Below are positions 27,141-37,510 of a stretch of DNA of 56,366 nucleotides, piece after piece. The notes beneath the pieces are model-generated. The model was given only the letters and a program-made list of their open reading frames with translations, did not search any database and was not told the DNA's origin. Each line of letters opens with the position of its first letter. Within the stretch, counting starts at the first letter, position 1. Source of the DNA: Chloroflexaceae bacterium (GTDB lineage: Bacteria; Chloroflexota; Chloroflexia; Chloroflexales; Chloroflexaceae). Made by a program: the position numbers and the translations under genes. The stretch is taken from positions 1-56,366 of the forward strand of contig JAAURD010000008.1 in assembly GCA_012034075.1 (NCBI GenBank), given 5' to 3'.

Positions 27141-28679
27141 TTACACCTGAACTGGTTCGGCTACACCTGGCTGCGGCATGGCAACCAATGTGGGTCGAGG
27201 TTGCGGTTGCTCCTCCAGAATGCGTTCCACCGTCAATTTGGCCGATAGCAGCACGATGGGCAGGCCCGTTCCAGGGTGCGTGCTGGCTCCGGCAAAGTAG
27301 AGGTTGCCATAACGCATGTGACGATTCTGTGGACGCAAGAAACCGACTTGCAAGAAGTTATGACTCAAGCCAAACGCCGACCCCTTGGCGAGGTTGGTTG
27401 CCTCATAGTCGGTAGGGCCAATCGTCTCTTCAAAGATAATCCGTTGCGGCAAATCGGTTAAGCCAAGCAATGCCAGGCGATCAAACACGGCCTGCCGTGC
27501 TCGGTTGCGCAGGGCATTCCAATCTTGTGGGCTGGCCTCGTTGATATGCCCGACCGGCACCAGAATCATCAACGAATCGGCATCGGGTGGGGCAAAGGTC
27601 GGGTCGGTTCGTGTCAGTGCATTGACATAGAACGACGGCTCATCTGGCAGGGTGAGATCGCGGAAGATACGATCAAACGACTCACGGTAGCGATGCTCGG
27701 CGAGAAAGACATTGTGATGATTGAGCAGATTGGTGCGCTCACCACGGACACCCCAGAAGAACATAAATGCTGATGAGGTGTATTTCATGCGGTTGACTCG
27801 TGTTCGGGTGTTATCTTCAGGCAGCAGCTTTTGGTAGACATACGGCAGATCCGCATTGGCTATGACGACATCGGCCCGAAGTTCTTCACCATTTGCCAGG
27901 GTCAGCCCGGTTACCTGGTTGCCGTTGGTGTTAATTTTGCTCACCGGTGTGCGATAATGGAATGTAACGCCCAGACCTTCGGCCAGTTCGGCCAGGCTCT
28001 CAATCACGCGATACATGCCGCCACGGGGAAACCAGACGCCCTCGCACAATTCGGTGTATTGCAACAATGAATAGGTCGCCAGCGCATCATAGGGGCTTAC
28101 CCCTAGATACATATTCTGAAACGAAAATGCCGCAATCAACTTGGGATCACGAAAATAGCGTGATGTATTGGCATAGTGTGTCTTTAATGCTTTCAGCTTG
28201 ACAATCAAGGGCAGGTTGGCCGGGCTAAAATAATCGAGCAGCGAACGAAAATTGCGCCCCACAAAGCGATCCAGTGAGGTATGGTAGTGGCGGTAGCCCT
28301 CGCTCAAAAAGCGCAGAAAGGCTTCAAACGAACCGGGTTCCAGGGTATCTAACTGTTTGCGCATCCGAATCAGGTCCGATGTAAGATCGAGGTACGTCTG
28401 ATCGTGGAAATGCACCCGATAGGTCGGATCCATGCGCACCAGATCGAGGTGATCTTCCATCCGTTCGCCCAGTGCCGCATACGTCTCTTCAAAGACATCG
28501 GGCATCAGAAAGAGCGTTGGCCCGGTATCAAAACGAAACCCATCCTTTTCCAGAATATTAGTACGTCCACCGGGACGCGAACTTTGCTCAAAGACCGTCA
28601 CCTGATAGCCTGCTCGGGCCAGTCGTGCAGCGGTTGCAATGCCGCCAATACCAGCACCAATGATCAGGGCCGTTTTCAT
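27141..28679 (-). CDS. crtI: CrtI-type carotenoid (phytoene) desaturase
   Basis: An FAD-dependent desaturase or related carotenoid oxidoreductase. The start at 28679 (MKTALIIGAGIGGIATAARLARAG) follows AAGGA by about 10 nt and places the dinucleotide-binding GAGIGG at residues 8-13. VFEQSSRPGGRTN and FRFDTGPTLFLMP are typical CrtI motifs. The C-terminal FAD motif LYFAGASTHPGTGLPIVLLSAK is intact. The family includes phytoene desaturase, CrtD, CrtN and CrtP-like enzymes; phytoene is the likeliest substrate. No crtB lies next to it. About 20 extra residues rich in Pro and Gln follow the family's usual end. It has its own promoter. Confidence 0.88.
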   Translation of the reverse strand: MKTALIIGAGIGGIATAARLARAGYQVTVFEQSSRPGGRTNILEKDGFRFDTGPTLFLMPDVFEETYAALGERMEDHLDLVRMDPTYRVHFHDQTYLDLTSDLIRMRKQLDTLEPGSFEAFLRFLSEGYRHYHTSLDRFVGRNFRSLLDYFSPANLPLIVKLKALKTHYANTSRYFRDPKLIAAFSFQNMYLGVSPYDALATYSLLQYTELCEGVWFPRGGMYRVIESLAELAEGLGVTFHYRTPVSKINTNGNQVTGLTLANGEELRADVVIANADLPYVYQKLLPEDNTRTRVNRMKYTSSAFMFFWGVRGERTNLLNHHNVFLAEHRYRESFDRIFRDLTLPDEPSFYVNALTRTDPTFAPPDADSLMILVPVGHINEASPQDWNALRNRARQAVFDRLALLGLTDLPQRIIFEETIGPTDYEATNLAKGSAFGLSHNFLQVGFLRPQNRHMRYGNLYFAGASTHPGTGLPIVLLSAKLTVERILEEQPQPRPTLVAMPQPGVAEPVQV

Positions 28680-28811
28680 GATGTCATATCCTTCTAGTTG
28701 GTATGAAGACCGTACATCTTTTGTTGTCAATCATCCCAGAAAACCATGCCTGTTGACTCTCCAACGGGCCGGAGGCATTGCCTGCCGGGATAGATCAGCA
28801 ATCTCTTTAGT

Positions 28812-28840
28812 ATTATAGAAGAGAGTATGGCTCTTGTCGA
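28812..28840 (-). promoter_or_regulatory. Promoter of crtI
   Basis: Minus strand: TCGACA (28840-28835), 17 nt, TATAAT (28817-28812). The start near 28805 gives a leader of about 125 nt. It lies between the livF stop (28850) and crtI, so crtI need not depend on the liv operon. Confidence 0.6.
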
Positions 28841-28849
28841 ACCAGTTGC

Positions 28850-29566
28850 TCAATCGAGACCGAGATAAGCCTGCTGCACCTGGGCATTCTGTTGCAAGTT
28901 GGCTGCTGTATCATCCAGCACAATGCTGCCGGTCTGCAACACATAGCCGCGGTGGGCAATCGCCAGGGCCATCAAAGCATTCTGCTCCACCAGCAACACG
29001 GTCACCCCTTGCTGGTTAATCTCTTGCACAATCTCAAATATTTGTTCTACCAGCAGTGGCGCCAGGCCCATACTCGGCTCATCGAGCAAGAGCAAGCGGG
29101 GTCGGGCCATCAGTGCTCGGCCAATCGCCAGCATTTGCTGCTCACCACCGGAGAGGGTACCGCCCTTCTGGCGTGTGCGCTCACGTAGACGCGGAAAGAG
29201 CGTGAAAACCCGTTCCAGATCATCATAAAAGGTGCCATCGCGATCATTATGGATATAGGCGCCCAGTTCCAGATTCTCCAGGACCGTTAGACGGGGAAAA
29301 ATCCGCCGTCCTTCCGGGGACTGGGCTACCCCCATTTTCACAATCTCATGGGGCGGCACGCGGTCGAGGCGTTGATCTTCTAGCAAGATGCTGCCACGAC
29401 GTGGGGTGAGCAGGCCCGAAATAGTACGCAGGGTCGTGCTCTTTCCGGCACCATTCGATCCAATCAGGGTGACGATCTCGCCCTGATTGACTGTCATTGA
29501 AAGCCCTTTCAGTGCATGAATATGTCCGTAGTAGGTGTGAACATCGGTCAGGGTCAGCAATGCCAT
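28850..29566 (-). CDS. livF: Branched-chain amino acid ABC transporter ATPase LivF
   Basis: One of two ATPases powering high-affinity uptake of branched-chain amino acids or related compounds. The 238-residue domain has Walker A GSNGAGKST, the LivF signature GVAQSPEGRRIFP, the ABC motif LSGGEQQML and Walker B LLLLDEPSMGLAP, followed by the H-loop region. LivF proteins are recognised by the short C-terminus and the SPEGRRIF segment. It follows livG by 24 bp. The family also serves urea and amide transporters, so substrate is not fixed by sequence. Confidence 0.93.
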   Translation of the reverse strand: MALLTLTDVHTYYGHIHALKGLSMTVNQGEIVTLIGSNGAGKSTTLRTISGLLTPRRGSILLEDQRLDRVPPHEIVKMGVAQSPEGRRIFPRLTVLENLELGAYIHNDRDGTFYDDLERVFTLFPRLRERTRQKGGTLSGGEQQMLAIGRALMARPRLLLLDEPSMGLAPLLVEQIFEIVQEINQQGVTVLLVEQNALMALAIAHRGYVLQTGSIVLDDTAANLQQNAQVQQAYLGLD

Positions 29567-29590
29567 GCCAGGTCCTCTTCTTCTCAGCTT

Positions 29591-30433
29591 CTATGATGCC
29601 ATTGGCTCAGCAGCCGTACTGGCCGGCTCGGGCCTATCGTCGGTTGACGTACCGTGATCGGCTTCTTCGACCGCGGCTTTGCCCAGATAGGCTTCGATCA
29701 CGCGCGGGTTGCGGCGAATCTCCTCGGGCTGGCCCTCCGCAATTTTGGTGCCGTAGTCCAACACGGTAATATGCTCTGAAATCGACATGACCACCCGCAT
29801 ATCATGTTCAATCAGCACAACCGTGATGCCGAGCTTATCCCGCAGATCAAAGATCAGGCGGGTGGCATCAGCTGTCTCCTGTGGGTTCATGCCCGCGGTC
29901 GGTTCATCGAGCAAAAGAATCTGTGGCTCTGCCGCCAATGCACGGGCAATCTCCAGGCGTCGTTGATCGCCATACGGTAGATTTTGGGCCAGTTCCCCCG
30001 ATTTATCTTCCAGGCCAACAAACGCCAGGAACTCACGTGCTTTCTGGCGTGATGTCTTCTCTTCGTTGCGCATTGGGAATGTATTCAGAATAATTTCCCA
30101 CACTCGTGCATTAATACGCGTGTGCATACCGATCAGCACATTCTCCAGCACCGTCATATTGTGAAAGAGCCGGATATTTTGGAAGGTGCGGGTAATGCCC
30201 AGGGCCGCAATCTGGTCGGGTCGCTTGCCCACCAGGTTGCGCCCATTGAACATAATCGTTCCTTCATCGGCCTTATAAATGCCAGTCAGTACATTAAAAA
30301 ACGTTGTTTTCCCGGCGCCATTCGGGCCGATGACGCTGACAATTGAACCTTGATCAATTTTCAAGGTGACTTTATTTACAGCAACCAGCCCACCAAAACG
30401 TTTGGTTACCTGGTCTGCTTCGAGCAGTGTCAC
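29591..30433 (-). CDS. livG: Branched-chain amino acid ABC transporter ATPase LivG
   Basis: The second ATPase of the transporter. The GTG at 30433 (VTLLEADQVTKRFGGLVAV) has AAGGAG 6 nt upstream and starts the canonical domain. Walker A is GPNGAGKTT, the LivG feature is the long loop around NTFPMRNEEKTSRQKAREFL, and the ABC signature is degenerate (LPYGDQRRLEIARAL), normal for LivG. Walker B is LLLDEPTAGMNP. The C-terminus (about 30 residues) is an acidic, Ala/Glu-rich tail without known function. It lies 10 bp after livM. Confidence 0.93.
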   Translation of the reverse strand: MTLLEADQVTKRFGGLVAVNKVTLKIDQGSIVSVIGPNGAGKTTFFNVLTGIYKADEGTIMFNGRNLVGKRPDQIAALGITRTFQNIRLFHNMTVLENVLIGMHTRINARVWEIILNTFPMRNEEKTSRQKAREFLAFVGLEDKSGELAQNLPYGDQRRLEIARALAAEPQILLLDEPTAGMNPQETADATRLIFDLRDKLGITVVLIEHDMRVVMSISEHITVLDYGTKIAEGQPEEIRRNPRVIEAYLGKAAVEEADHGTSTDDRPEPASTAAEPMAS

Positions 30434-30443
30434 ATGTACTCCT

Positions 30444-31752
30444 TCAGGTTGCGGTCTTGAGATCGGCCGGTTCTTGCCGATCAGGCTCATCATCTACCGC
30501 TGACTCATCAGCGGCGTGCAACTCTTGCCGCCGTCGGTCTTCTGGTAAAATCCCCTCTGGTCGAAAGATGGTCATGACAATGAGTAACAGGCCAAAAATC
30601 ATCCGCTGGTATTTCGCTGGATCAAGTTCGGTGGGTAACTGCAAATTGCTCAACTCGGTGGTAATGCGGGGCAAAATCTGCAAATTGAGCAACGTTACCA
30701 GTGCGGCCCCCAGAATAGCGCCAGGAATACTGCCCATGCCGCCCAGAATAACCATTGAGAGAATGCTAATCGAACGGATGAGATCAAACGTTGGCGGGTT
30801 AATAAACAGTTGTTTGGCCGCAAAGACCATACCCATAATGCCCGCGAACGATGCGCCCACCGTAAATGCCAGCAACTTCATCCGTACCAGCGGCACGCCC
30901 ATTGCCAATGCTGCCGTTTCATCTTCGCGAATAGCAGTCCAGGCCCGACCAACCCACGAAGCTCAGGCGCAACACCACAAAAAACATCACCAGCAGAATA
31001 CCCAGGGCAAGAAAATAAAAATAGAGTTGATACAGCTGGCTATCACTCAGATTCAAGCCGAGTGCATCAACCGCTGGTTTAAAAAAGAGCGGCGGACGGC
31101 CAATCGATTTGATTCCCTGTGCGCCGTTCGTAATATTCACCGGCTTATCCAGATTGGTTGCCAGCACCCGAATGACTTCACCAAACCCCAGCGTGACAAT
31201 GGCGAGATAATCACCGCGCAGACGCAGCACCGGCAAACCCAGCAAAATGCCGGCGACCCCACCAGCCAGCAACGCCAGCGGCAAAAAAATGAAGAACCAG
31301 TATGGCTCGAGCGGAAAGTGCTCAGCCCACATCGGGAAGATATTGGCCGCCTGCGATGTGCTAAAAATGGCCCAGAGGTACGCGCCTACCGCGTAAAACG
31401 CAATATACCCCAGGTCCAGCAGACCGGCTGATCCCACCACAATATTGAGGCCCATTGCGAGCACCACAAACATACCAACCTGTGTTGCTACATCCATATA
31501 AAATGGATTCATCAGGCCCATAAGCGGCATACAGACGGCGAGTATCACGGTTGCCAGAATGCCTTTGTAGAGACGTGACACTGGCGATTTGTGCGCAAGC
31601 AACAAAATCGCCAGAAACATGACAAACAGAATATCAGTCAGTAACCGTGGGCGAGGATCAACAATGAGTGCAGCAAACAGTGCAGAGGTTACAAAAACGG
31701 CGTAAGCGGTCAGACCGGCATACCACCTGGTCATCCGGTTATCCATAGGCAT
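30444..31752 (-). CDS. livM: Branched-chain amino acid ABC permease LivM (frameshifted)
   Basis: The membrane permease for the livGF ATPases. The start is the ATG at 31752 (MPMDNRMTRW) after GGAG. Up to about nt 30960 the frame encodes at least seven membrane segments and LivM motifs such as ATQVGMFVVLAMGLNIVVGSAG (in pieces) and LRGDYLAIVTLGFGEVIR. There the frame changes; one extra base restores VGRAWTAIREDE, the conserved cytoplasmic loop contacting the ATPase, and the remainder to 30444. The complete protein would be about 435 residues. The C-terminal 40 residues are acidic. The partner permease livH and a binding protein are absent around it. An indel error is likely. Confidence 0.87.
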
Positions 31753-31846
31753 GTATTCTCCAGGATGAGCGCCTACCAGCAGACATCCCCGGAGGGTAAG
31801 CTGAGCGCCAATCATCTACTAACAATCATATCATTAGATAAGGCAA

Positions 31847-31874
31847 AGTATACCACAGCCTTTCAAGGAGTCAA
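31847..31874 (-). promoter_or_regulatory. Promoter of livM-livG-livF
   Basis: Minus strand: TTGACT (31874-31869), 16 nt, TATACT (31852-31847). The -35 box lies inside the 3' end of the quinone oxidoreductase gene; the leader to the livM ATG is about 90 nt. Confidence 0.55.
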
Positions 31875-32870
31875 TACGATTTTGCCCTGGACTTTGCCCT
31901 GTTCCAACCGGCTGTGGGCCTGCGCTGCCTGCTCCAGGGGTAAAACTACGCCAACCACCGGGTCAATCAGACCGCGTGCCAGCAGATCAAACAGATGACA
32001 CAAGGTCTCGCGGTACCATATCGGGTCACTGGTGACCAGGGTTGGTGTGCTGCCATAAAACATCGCCTGCTTGCCATCTGGGGCGAATTGATAGACAAAC
32101 AGCCGCCCAAATGATGCCAGAAACGCGGGTAGGCCCTGATCGGCCACGCCAGCAAACCCATAACTCACTAAACGTCCGCCCCGGCGCAGCACCGTATAGG
32201 ACTGCTTGAGCGTTTCACCGCCGACAGCGTCAAACACAGCATCCACGCCATCACGCGTCAACTCGCTGATTCGCTCTACCACATCGTCGTGGCGGTAGTC
32301 TATCGGTAGAGCACCATACCTGGCGACCAGACCATGCTTGGGACGCGAAGCGGTACCATACATTTCCAACTGGGCAAGCTGCCCCAGTTGAAGCAGGGCG
32401 GTGCCCACGCCACCGGCCGCACTGTGTACCAGTATTCGCTCGCCCGACTTGACCTTTGCGCTGTGGTGCAGCAGCCGGTGGGCGGTCAGATAGTTGAGCA
32501 CCACACTGACCGCGCGTTCTGGTTGGAGACCTTCCGGTACGGCTACCAGCCATGCCTCCGGTACACACGCCATCTCGGTGTAGCCGCCAAAATGGGGCAG
32601 TAGGGCTGCGACCATTTGCCCTGGCTGAAACGCGGAACCGGTATCGCTGACTGCATCAACTATGCCAACGAGATCATAGCCCGGTGTAAAGGGCAGTGCC
32701 GGTGCGCCGGGGTATTTGCCTTTGCGAGCCAATAAATCGGCAAATGCCACACCCGCCGCCAGCACCCGCACGCGTACCTCGCCGTGTGCGGGTGCTGGCA
32801 GCGGTGCTTCGCCCATCTGCAACACATCCGGCCCGCCCGTCTGGCTGATCACAATGCGTTGGTACATCAT
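31863..32870 (-). CDS. NADPH:quinone oxidoreductase-like protein (MDR family, zinc-free)
   Basis: A 335-residue medium-chain dehydrogenase/reductase. The N-terminal GroES-like domain has GVAFADLLARKGKYPG and FTPGYDLVGIV. The Rossmann domain has the nucleotide motif HSAAGGVGTALLQLGQL, and DAVFDAVGGETLKQS follows. The Cys ligands of zinc alcohol dehydrogenases are missing, as in quinone oxidoreductases and VAT-1-like proteins. It may reduce quinones or enones. It starts 10 bp after the upstream methyltransferase gene, so the two form an operon. The true substrate is unknown. Confidence 0.85.
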   Translation of the reverse strand: MMYQRIVISQTGGPDVLQMGEAPLPAPAHGEVRVRVLAAGVAFADLLARKGKYPGAPALPFTPGYDLVGIVDAVSDTGSAFQPGQMVAALLPHFGGYTEMACVPEAWLVAVPEGLQPERAVSVVLNYLTAHRLLHHSAKVKSGERILVHSAAGGVGTALLQLGQLAQLEMYGTASRPKHGLVARYGALPIDYRHDDVVERISELTRDGVDAVFDAVGGETLKQSYTVLRRGGRLVSYGFAGVADQGLPAFLASFGRLFVYQFAPDGKQAMFYGSTPTLVTSDPIWYRETLCHLFDLLARGLIDPVVGVVLPLEQAAQAHSRLEQGKVQGKIVLTP

Positions 32871-32880
32871 GTATCACCTA

Positions 32881-33687
32881 TCACCGTGCCACGCCCGGCT
32901 TCCGTCCCACCAGAATACCGAACGTGCCGCGTAGCGAGACCACCCGCCCATCTTGCTCGGTAATCTCAAAAAAGCTGCGGAAACGTTCTGGAGCTGCCAG
33001 GAGCCACTGCTCCAGGGCGGCCTGCTCTGCTACCGGCATGCGCTGACGGGCGGCCCACTCAGCAAACTCATACGGCTCCCAGCGGTAATCCTCGCTATGC
33101 TCCAGTGTCAGCCCAGCCGCATCGAGAAACATGCTCCACTCAGCAACGCTATAGGCTCGCACATGGCTGGGATCACGCCAGCGCTCAAACAAATCCATAA
33201 ACGCATCAAGGGCGGCATCTTCCAACCCAATATGGTCGGAGATGATCAGCATGCCCCCTGGACGCAAGACCCGCGCTGCCTCGCAGGTAAAGGCCCGTGC
33301 ATTGGCAAAGTGGTGCGCAGCTACCCGACACGTCACCAGATCAAAGTGGTTGCTGGCAAAGGGCAATACTTCGGCCGGTGACTGGCAAAACGCGACATTG
33401 GATACTCCCTGCGCTGTGATATGTTGGCGTGCCGCCTGTAGCATCTCCATCGTCAGGTCACTGGCAACCACGCTGTGCACATGGGGTGCAAAGGCCAGTG
33501 CCGTATGTCCACCGCCGGTTGCTACATCCAGCACTCGTTCGTGGCCTTCCGGCTCTGCCAGGTTTAGCAACCGGTTCAGGTCAGCGCCTTGTGCATGCGT
33601 CACACTGCTTACATAGTCCCCTGCAACCGGTGAAAACTGGTCATGGACCCGCTGTTTGATTCGAGATTCCAGGTCTTTCCTGGTCAT
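32881..33687 (-). CDS. Class I SAM-dependent methyltransferase (UbiE-like)
   Basis: A 268-residue methyltransferase of the Methyltransf_11 type. Motif I is VLDVATGGGHTALAFA (about 52-67), followed by VVASDLTMEMLQAA (motif II region) and VLRPGGMLIISDH (post-III). The N-terminus VHDQFSPVAGDYV is the usual opening of UbiE/BioC-type enzymes. It is cotranscribed with the quinone oxidoreductase downstream (10-bp gap). A small-molecule or quinone-related substrate is possible, but nothing in the sequence decides it. Confidence 0.82.
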   Translation of the reverse strand: MTRKDLESRIKQRVHDQFSPVAGDYVSSVTHAQGADLNRLLNLAEPEGHERVLDVATGGGHTALAFAPHVHSVVASDLTMEMLQAARQHITAQGVSNVAFCQSPAEVLPFASNHFDLVTCRVAAHHFANARAFTCEAARVLRPGGMLIISDHIGLEDAALDAFMDLFERWRDPSHVRAYSVAEWSMFLDAAGLTLEHSEDYRWEPYEFAEWAARQRMPVAEQAALEQWLLAAPERFRSFFEITEQDGRVVSLRGTFGILVGRKPGVAR

Positions 33688-33783
33688 GGTTTTTTCCCAT
33701 CACATCGACTGTTTGTTGCCTACATCTTATAGTGTACCACATGTGCAAGAGCAAACAGGCCGAACAAACGCCACAGCTGGCAT

Positions 33784-36455
33784 TCAGATTGTTCCCTGAT
33801 TGACCCGACCAATCGCATCAGCAAGCGTCTCCAGGCGCACTGGCTTGGTCACATAATCATCCATACCCGCTTCCAGACAGCGTTCGCGGTCGCCTTGCAG
33901 TGCCCCGGCGGTCAGCCCAATAATATAGGGCCGGTGCTGCATCTGGTGCCCCGCACGAATGGATCGCGTCGCTTCCAGCCCATCCAGCCGGGGCATTTGC
34001 ACATCCATCAGAATGACATCATAGGTCTGTTCTTGCAGCCGATCCAGCACCTCCTGACCATCAACCGCGAGATCAGCGGTATAGCCCATACGCTCCAGCA
34101 AACGGACTGTCACTTTCTGATTAAAGAGGTTATCTTCAGCGATCAGAATACGCAACGCAGGCGCAAACTGCTCGGCTTGCGGTGTTGCATCGGCTGCAGC
34201 GAGCAGCGGAGTATGCTCACTGGTGGCGTTACGTAACAGGGTCTGTAACGCATTGAATAGGACGTGCTGTTTGATCGGACGGTGCAACAGGCGCATGTTC
34301 TGCTCATTCAATTGATTGATCATAGCCGTATGAAGTTGCATTGGGAGAAAGAGCACCATGGGAATGTTCTGTTGCGTTGAAATCTGGCGTAGCTGGTTCA
34401 AGTACTCACTGTGCGATGAATCAAGGGTATGGATATCGAGTACGGCGATATCGACGGCGGGTTGCTGTTGCAGCATCTGCAACAGCGCTGACCAGGAATC
34501 GGCAAACGCTGTCTGCATGCCCCTCTGAGCTGCATACTGTGCCAGAATCTGGCGGTTGCTGGCGTAAGAACTACCAATCAACAGCCGTCGCTGTGCAAGA
34601 TAGGCTACGTCCCCGATTCCTGGTGCTGGTTTGGTGCTATCGGCCTGACGTGCGCGAAAGGTGACATGAAATGTTGAACCCTGGTTCGGTGTGCTCTCAA
34701 CCGCAATCGTCCCGCCCATCATCTCGGCAAAACGCTGGCTAATCACCAGACCCAGGCCTGTACCGCCATAGCGGCGGGTTGTAGATGCATCGATCTGGCT
34801 AAAGGGTTGAAACAGCCGATCCCGTAAGTCGGGTGGAATACCAATGCCGGTATCCTGCACATCAATCTTGATGGTATACAGTGGATCGGGGCCAGGCTCA
34901 CTGATTGCATGACCTCGCACGATCACTTCACCGGCTTCGGTAAACTTCACTGCATTATTCACCAGATTAAACAGGATCTGACGAATGCGGGTGACATCAC
35001 CGACCAGGGTCGCTGGCACCGTATCATCCAGCAGATACGCTACGTTCAGTTGGCGCTCTTCGGCCTTGAGTACGACGAGATCGAGCACTTCCTCGACACA
35101 ACTGCGTAACTCAAACGGTCGTGCCTCCAACTCAATTTTGCCCGCCTCAATCTTCGAGAGGTCCAGCACATTGCTGATGATCGAAAGCAGTGCCTGCCCC
35201 CCGGCACTGATAGTCTGCACAAAATCGTGCTGTTCGGCGTTCAGTGAGGTTTCACCAAGCAGATCGGTCATACCAATAATTGCGTTCAACGGCGTGCGTA
35301 TTTCGTGACTCATATTCGCGAGAAACGTGCTCTTGGCACGGTTGGCCGTCTCGGCGGCATCTTTGGCTATCGAGAGTTCTGCAAGTGTGCCCTGTAATTC
35401 GTGTAAAGTGGTTTGCAGTTGTTCATAGGTGCGGGCATTTTTAATTGCAAGACCACAAACTCGCACCAGCATCAGCGCCAGATTAAAATACTGCTCACGA
35501 TAATCGGCAAACGCAAAATCATCGATCAGCAATACACCCAGGTCTTCGTCATCATACGTGACCCGCAAGATAAAGCCATTGCCCGAGTCGGTCCAGGTAG
35601 CCTGTTCGCGCACGTGTAGGAGCTGTTGTTGCATATCCGCATCGACCAGAAAGCTCGCGGGTTCGGTCTTCATCATATGCACCCGGCCGGTCTGAACCCC
35701 GATATAGACCTGATAGCGTGGTGCATAAAGCATGCTAAAGAGATCAAAGATGGTTGTTATAACCTCGGTCTCTGTGCGCATACGAGTCATCTCGCCAATC
35801 AAGTCAAAGATCATTTCATAATCGGCAAGTTGTTTCTGGGCAGTATTGTGTTCTTTCTCATTGGCAGTTTGTTGCTCTTCCAGACGCCATTCGCCAACCA
35901 ATGTCTGTATCAACAGAGCAAACGAACGCACCCCAACTGGTACCGTCTGCGTTGGAAGACCGGTTATCGCCTCACAGAGACGTAACTGCTGCTGGCTTTC
36001 GGGGTGCTGGCCGGTATCTAACAGGATGAGCTGGGTGGTATTGCTACCAAAATAGGCCCGTGCCTGTTCTGGCTGATCGTGCCATTGGGGTAAACATGTG
36101 TGCCAGTGCGCGAGTTCCCCGGTGTCAACACATAGGCCCCCTGCTGATGATACCCTGCAATCACATCACTATCGGCGATCATTGATGCACAGGGGTTATA
36201 GGCACACATGCGCAAGGCAATACCGGCCCGTCTGGTCAGTGGCATGTTTTGGAGACAACGTCCGGCTAAGACATAGATTGCGCTCATCTCTGCAGGAATG
36301 AGATCCTGCAGAGTACGTTCAAGGCTCTCTTGATTCATCACAGGTTGACGACAGGGCGGATCAAACGTCCGATAGGTTACATCGTGATCGTTCTGTCGCG
36401 CCCCAATAGCTTCTAACTCACGTTGATACTCACTGCACAGTACAACACAGAGCAC
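33784..36455 (-). CDS. Hybrid histidine kinase with DUF1638-like N-terminal domain (frameshifted)
   Basis: About 890 residues if read across one indel. The GTG at 36455 opens a domain resembling DUF1638, a family often next to corrinoid methyltransferases: MLCVVLCSEYQRELEAIG, a Cys-containing NPCASMIADSDV region, YVLTPG, then ILLDTGQ. The frame breaks in the G run near 36115; one added G joins YVLTPG to ELAHWH. A GAF-like domain follows, then HisKA (phospho-His in NMSHEIRTPLNAIIG), HATPase (DTGIGI, GGTGLGL), a degenerate receiver, and a C-terminal receiver with Asp in LMDVQMP and Lys in TKP. No membrane segment or Hpt domain. The URO-D family gene lies 14 bp upstream, so the two form an operon. 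Confidence 0.8.
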
Positions 36456-36469
36456 AGGCCGGTTCTACC

Positions 36470-37510
36470 TTATGGTAACCATTCAAGTGGATAGGTACCC
36501 CATTGTTCCACCGCATCAGCAATTGCCAGCAAGACCGATTCAGGCACCTGCCAGGGAATTTCGCCATGATTATCGCTTAGAATAAACCCGCCACCGCGTG
36601 CTGCGCTGGCAATCGCCTGTTTGACTGCTGCTTCAGCTTCGGCTGCCGACCAGCGGCACATCTCAATCGCATTGAGATTGCCAACTACAGTCATACGGCC
36701 CTGGCAGGCGGCTTTCATATCGGCGAGATCCTCCGATGTGCTGGCACCCACCAGAGCCGCACCAGTCTGCGCGATCAAATCGATGGTTGGCTGCACATGG
36801 GCCGAGGCAAACAGCATGGCGACTGGCCCATTGATCTGTGATAGCACGCGGCAGGCCACGCCAAAGCCGGTCTGCTCATACATATCGCGTGGAATAATGG
36901 TCGGTGATGAGACCGGATCAAAATAGCCAATTGCGGTTGCGCCGGCTTCGAGTTGGGCATTGGCCCAATCGATACAAAACGCCTCGTTGATCACCATGAG
37001 CTTTTTCAGCAGCTCTGGCGCTTCATAGAGCAGCTCAATGTAGTGCTCAAACCCCATCTGCATCACTGGCAGCGAGAAGGGCGACATCACCACGCCGATA
37101 ATTGGTACGGAATCACCAACCCGTTGCCGTAGTTGCTGCGTTGCTTCTAACACCCTGCGCAGCGAAGGTGCATCCTTGACATTGGGTACTGCCAACGTGT
37201 TGATCTGATCGGGGGTACGAATAAACGGCTGCCCAGCATTGGGTGGCCCATCGTCAACATACAGAATATCACCGCCCCACGCTTCAATCTCAACCGCAGC
37301 ATAAAAAAACGTATACAGAAAATCATGGCGATATTTGCGCAGCATGCGCAACTGCCCCTCAACGACGGTTTCTGGTTGGGCAAAATACTCCTGGATGCTC
37401 AAGTCCAGTTCGCTTGCCCCATGCATTGTCAAGGGAAAAAAGAGCGGTACACGATCTGGTTCGTGCTGTTGTAATGTTGTAACCACCCGTTCCTGCGATG
37501 TCATTGCCAT
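36470..37510 (-). CDS. Uroporphyrinogen decarboxylase (URO-D) family protein, MtaA/CmuA-like
   Basis: A 346-residue TIM-barrel protein. The ATG at 37510 (MAMTSQERVVTTLQQHEPDRVPLFF) follows GAGAGG. The opening and the closing IPWQVPESVLLAIADAVEQWG match URO-D superfamily members used as methylcobalamin:coenzyme methyltransferases (MtaA) or corrinoid demethylases, rather than HemE. A His or Cys zinc motif typical of MtaA is not clear, although FASAHVQPTID and SEDLADMKAACQGRMTVVGNLNAIEM align with the right barrel strands. No corrinoid protein is adjacent. It heads an operon with the DUF1638-like kinase, which suggests a sensory or methyl-transfer link. HemE itself is less likely. Confidence 0.75.
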   Translation of the reverse strand: MAMTSQERVVTTLQQHEPDRVPLFFPLTMHGASELDLSIQEYFAQPETVVEGQLRMLRKYRHDFLYTFFYAAVEIEAWGGDILYVDDGPPNAGQPFIRTPDQINTLAVPNVKDAPSLRRVLEATQQLRQRVGDSVPIIGVVMSPFSLPVMQMGFEHYIELLYEAPELLKKLMVINEAFCIDWANAQLEAGATAIGYFDPVSSPTIIPRDMYEQTGFGVACRVLSQINGPVAMLFASAHVQPTIDLIAQTGAALVGASTSEDLADMKAACQGRMTVVGNLNAIEMCRWSAAEAEAAVKQAIASAARGGGFILSDNHGEIPWQVPESVLLAIADAVEQWGTYPLEWLP

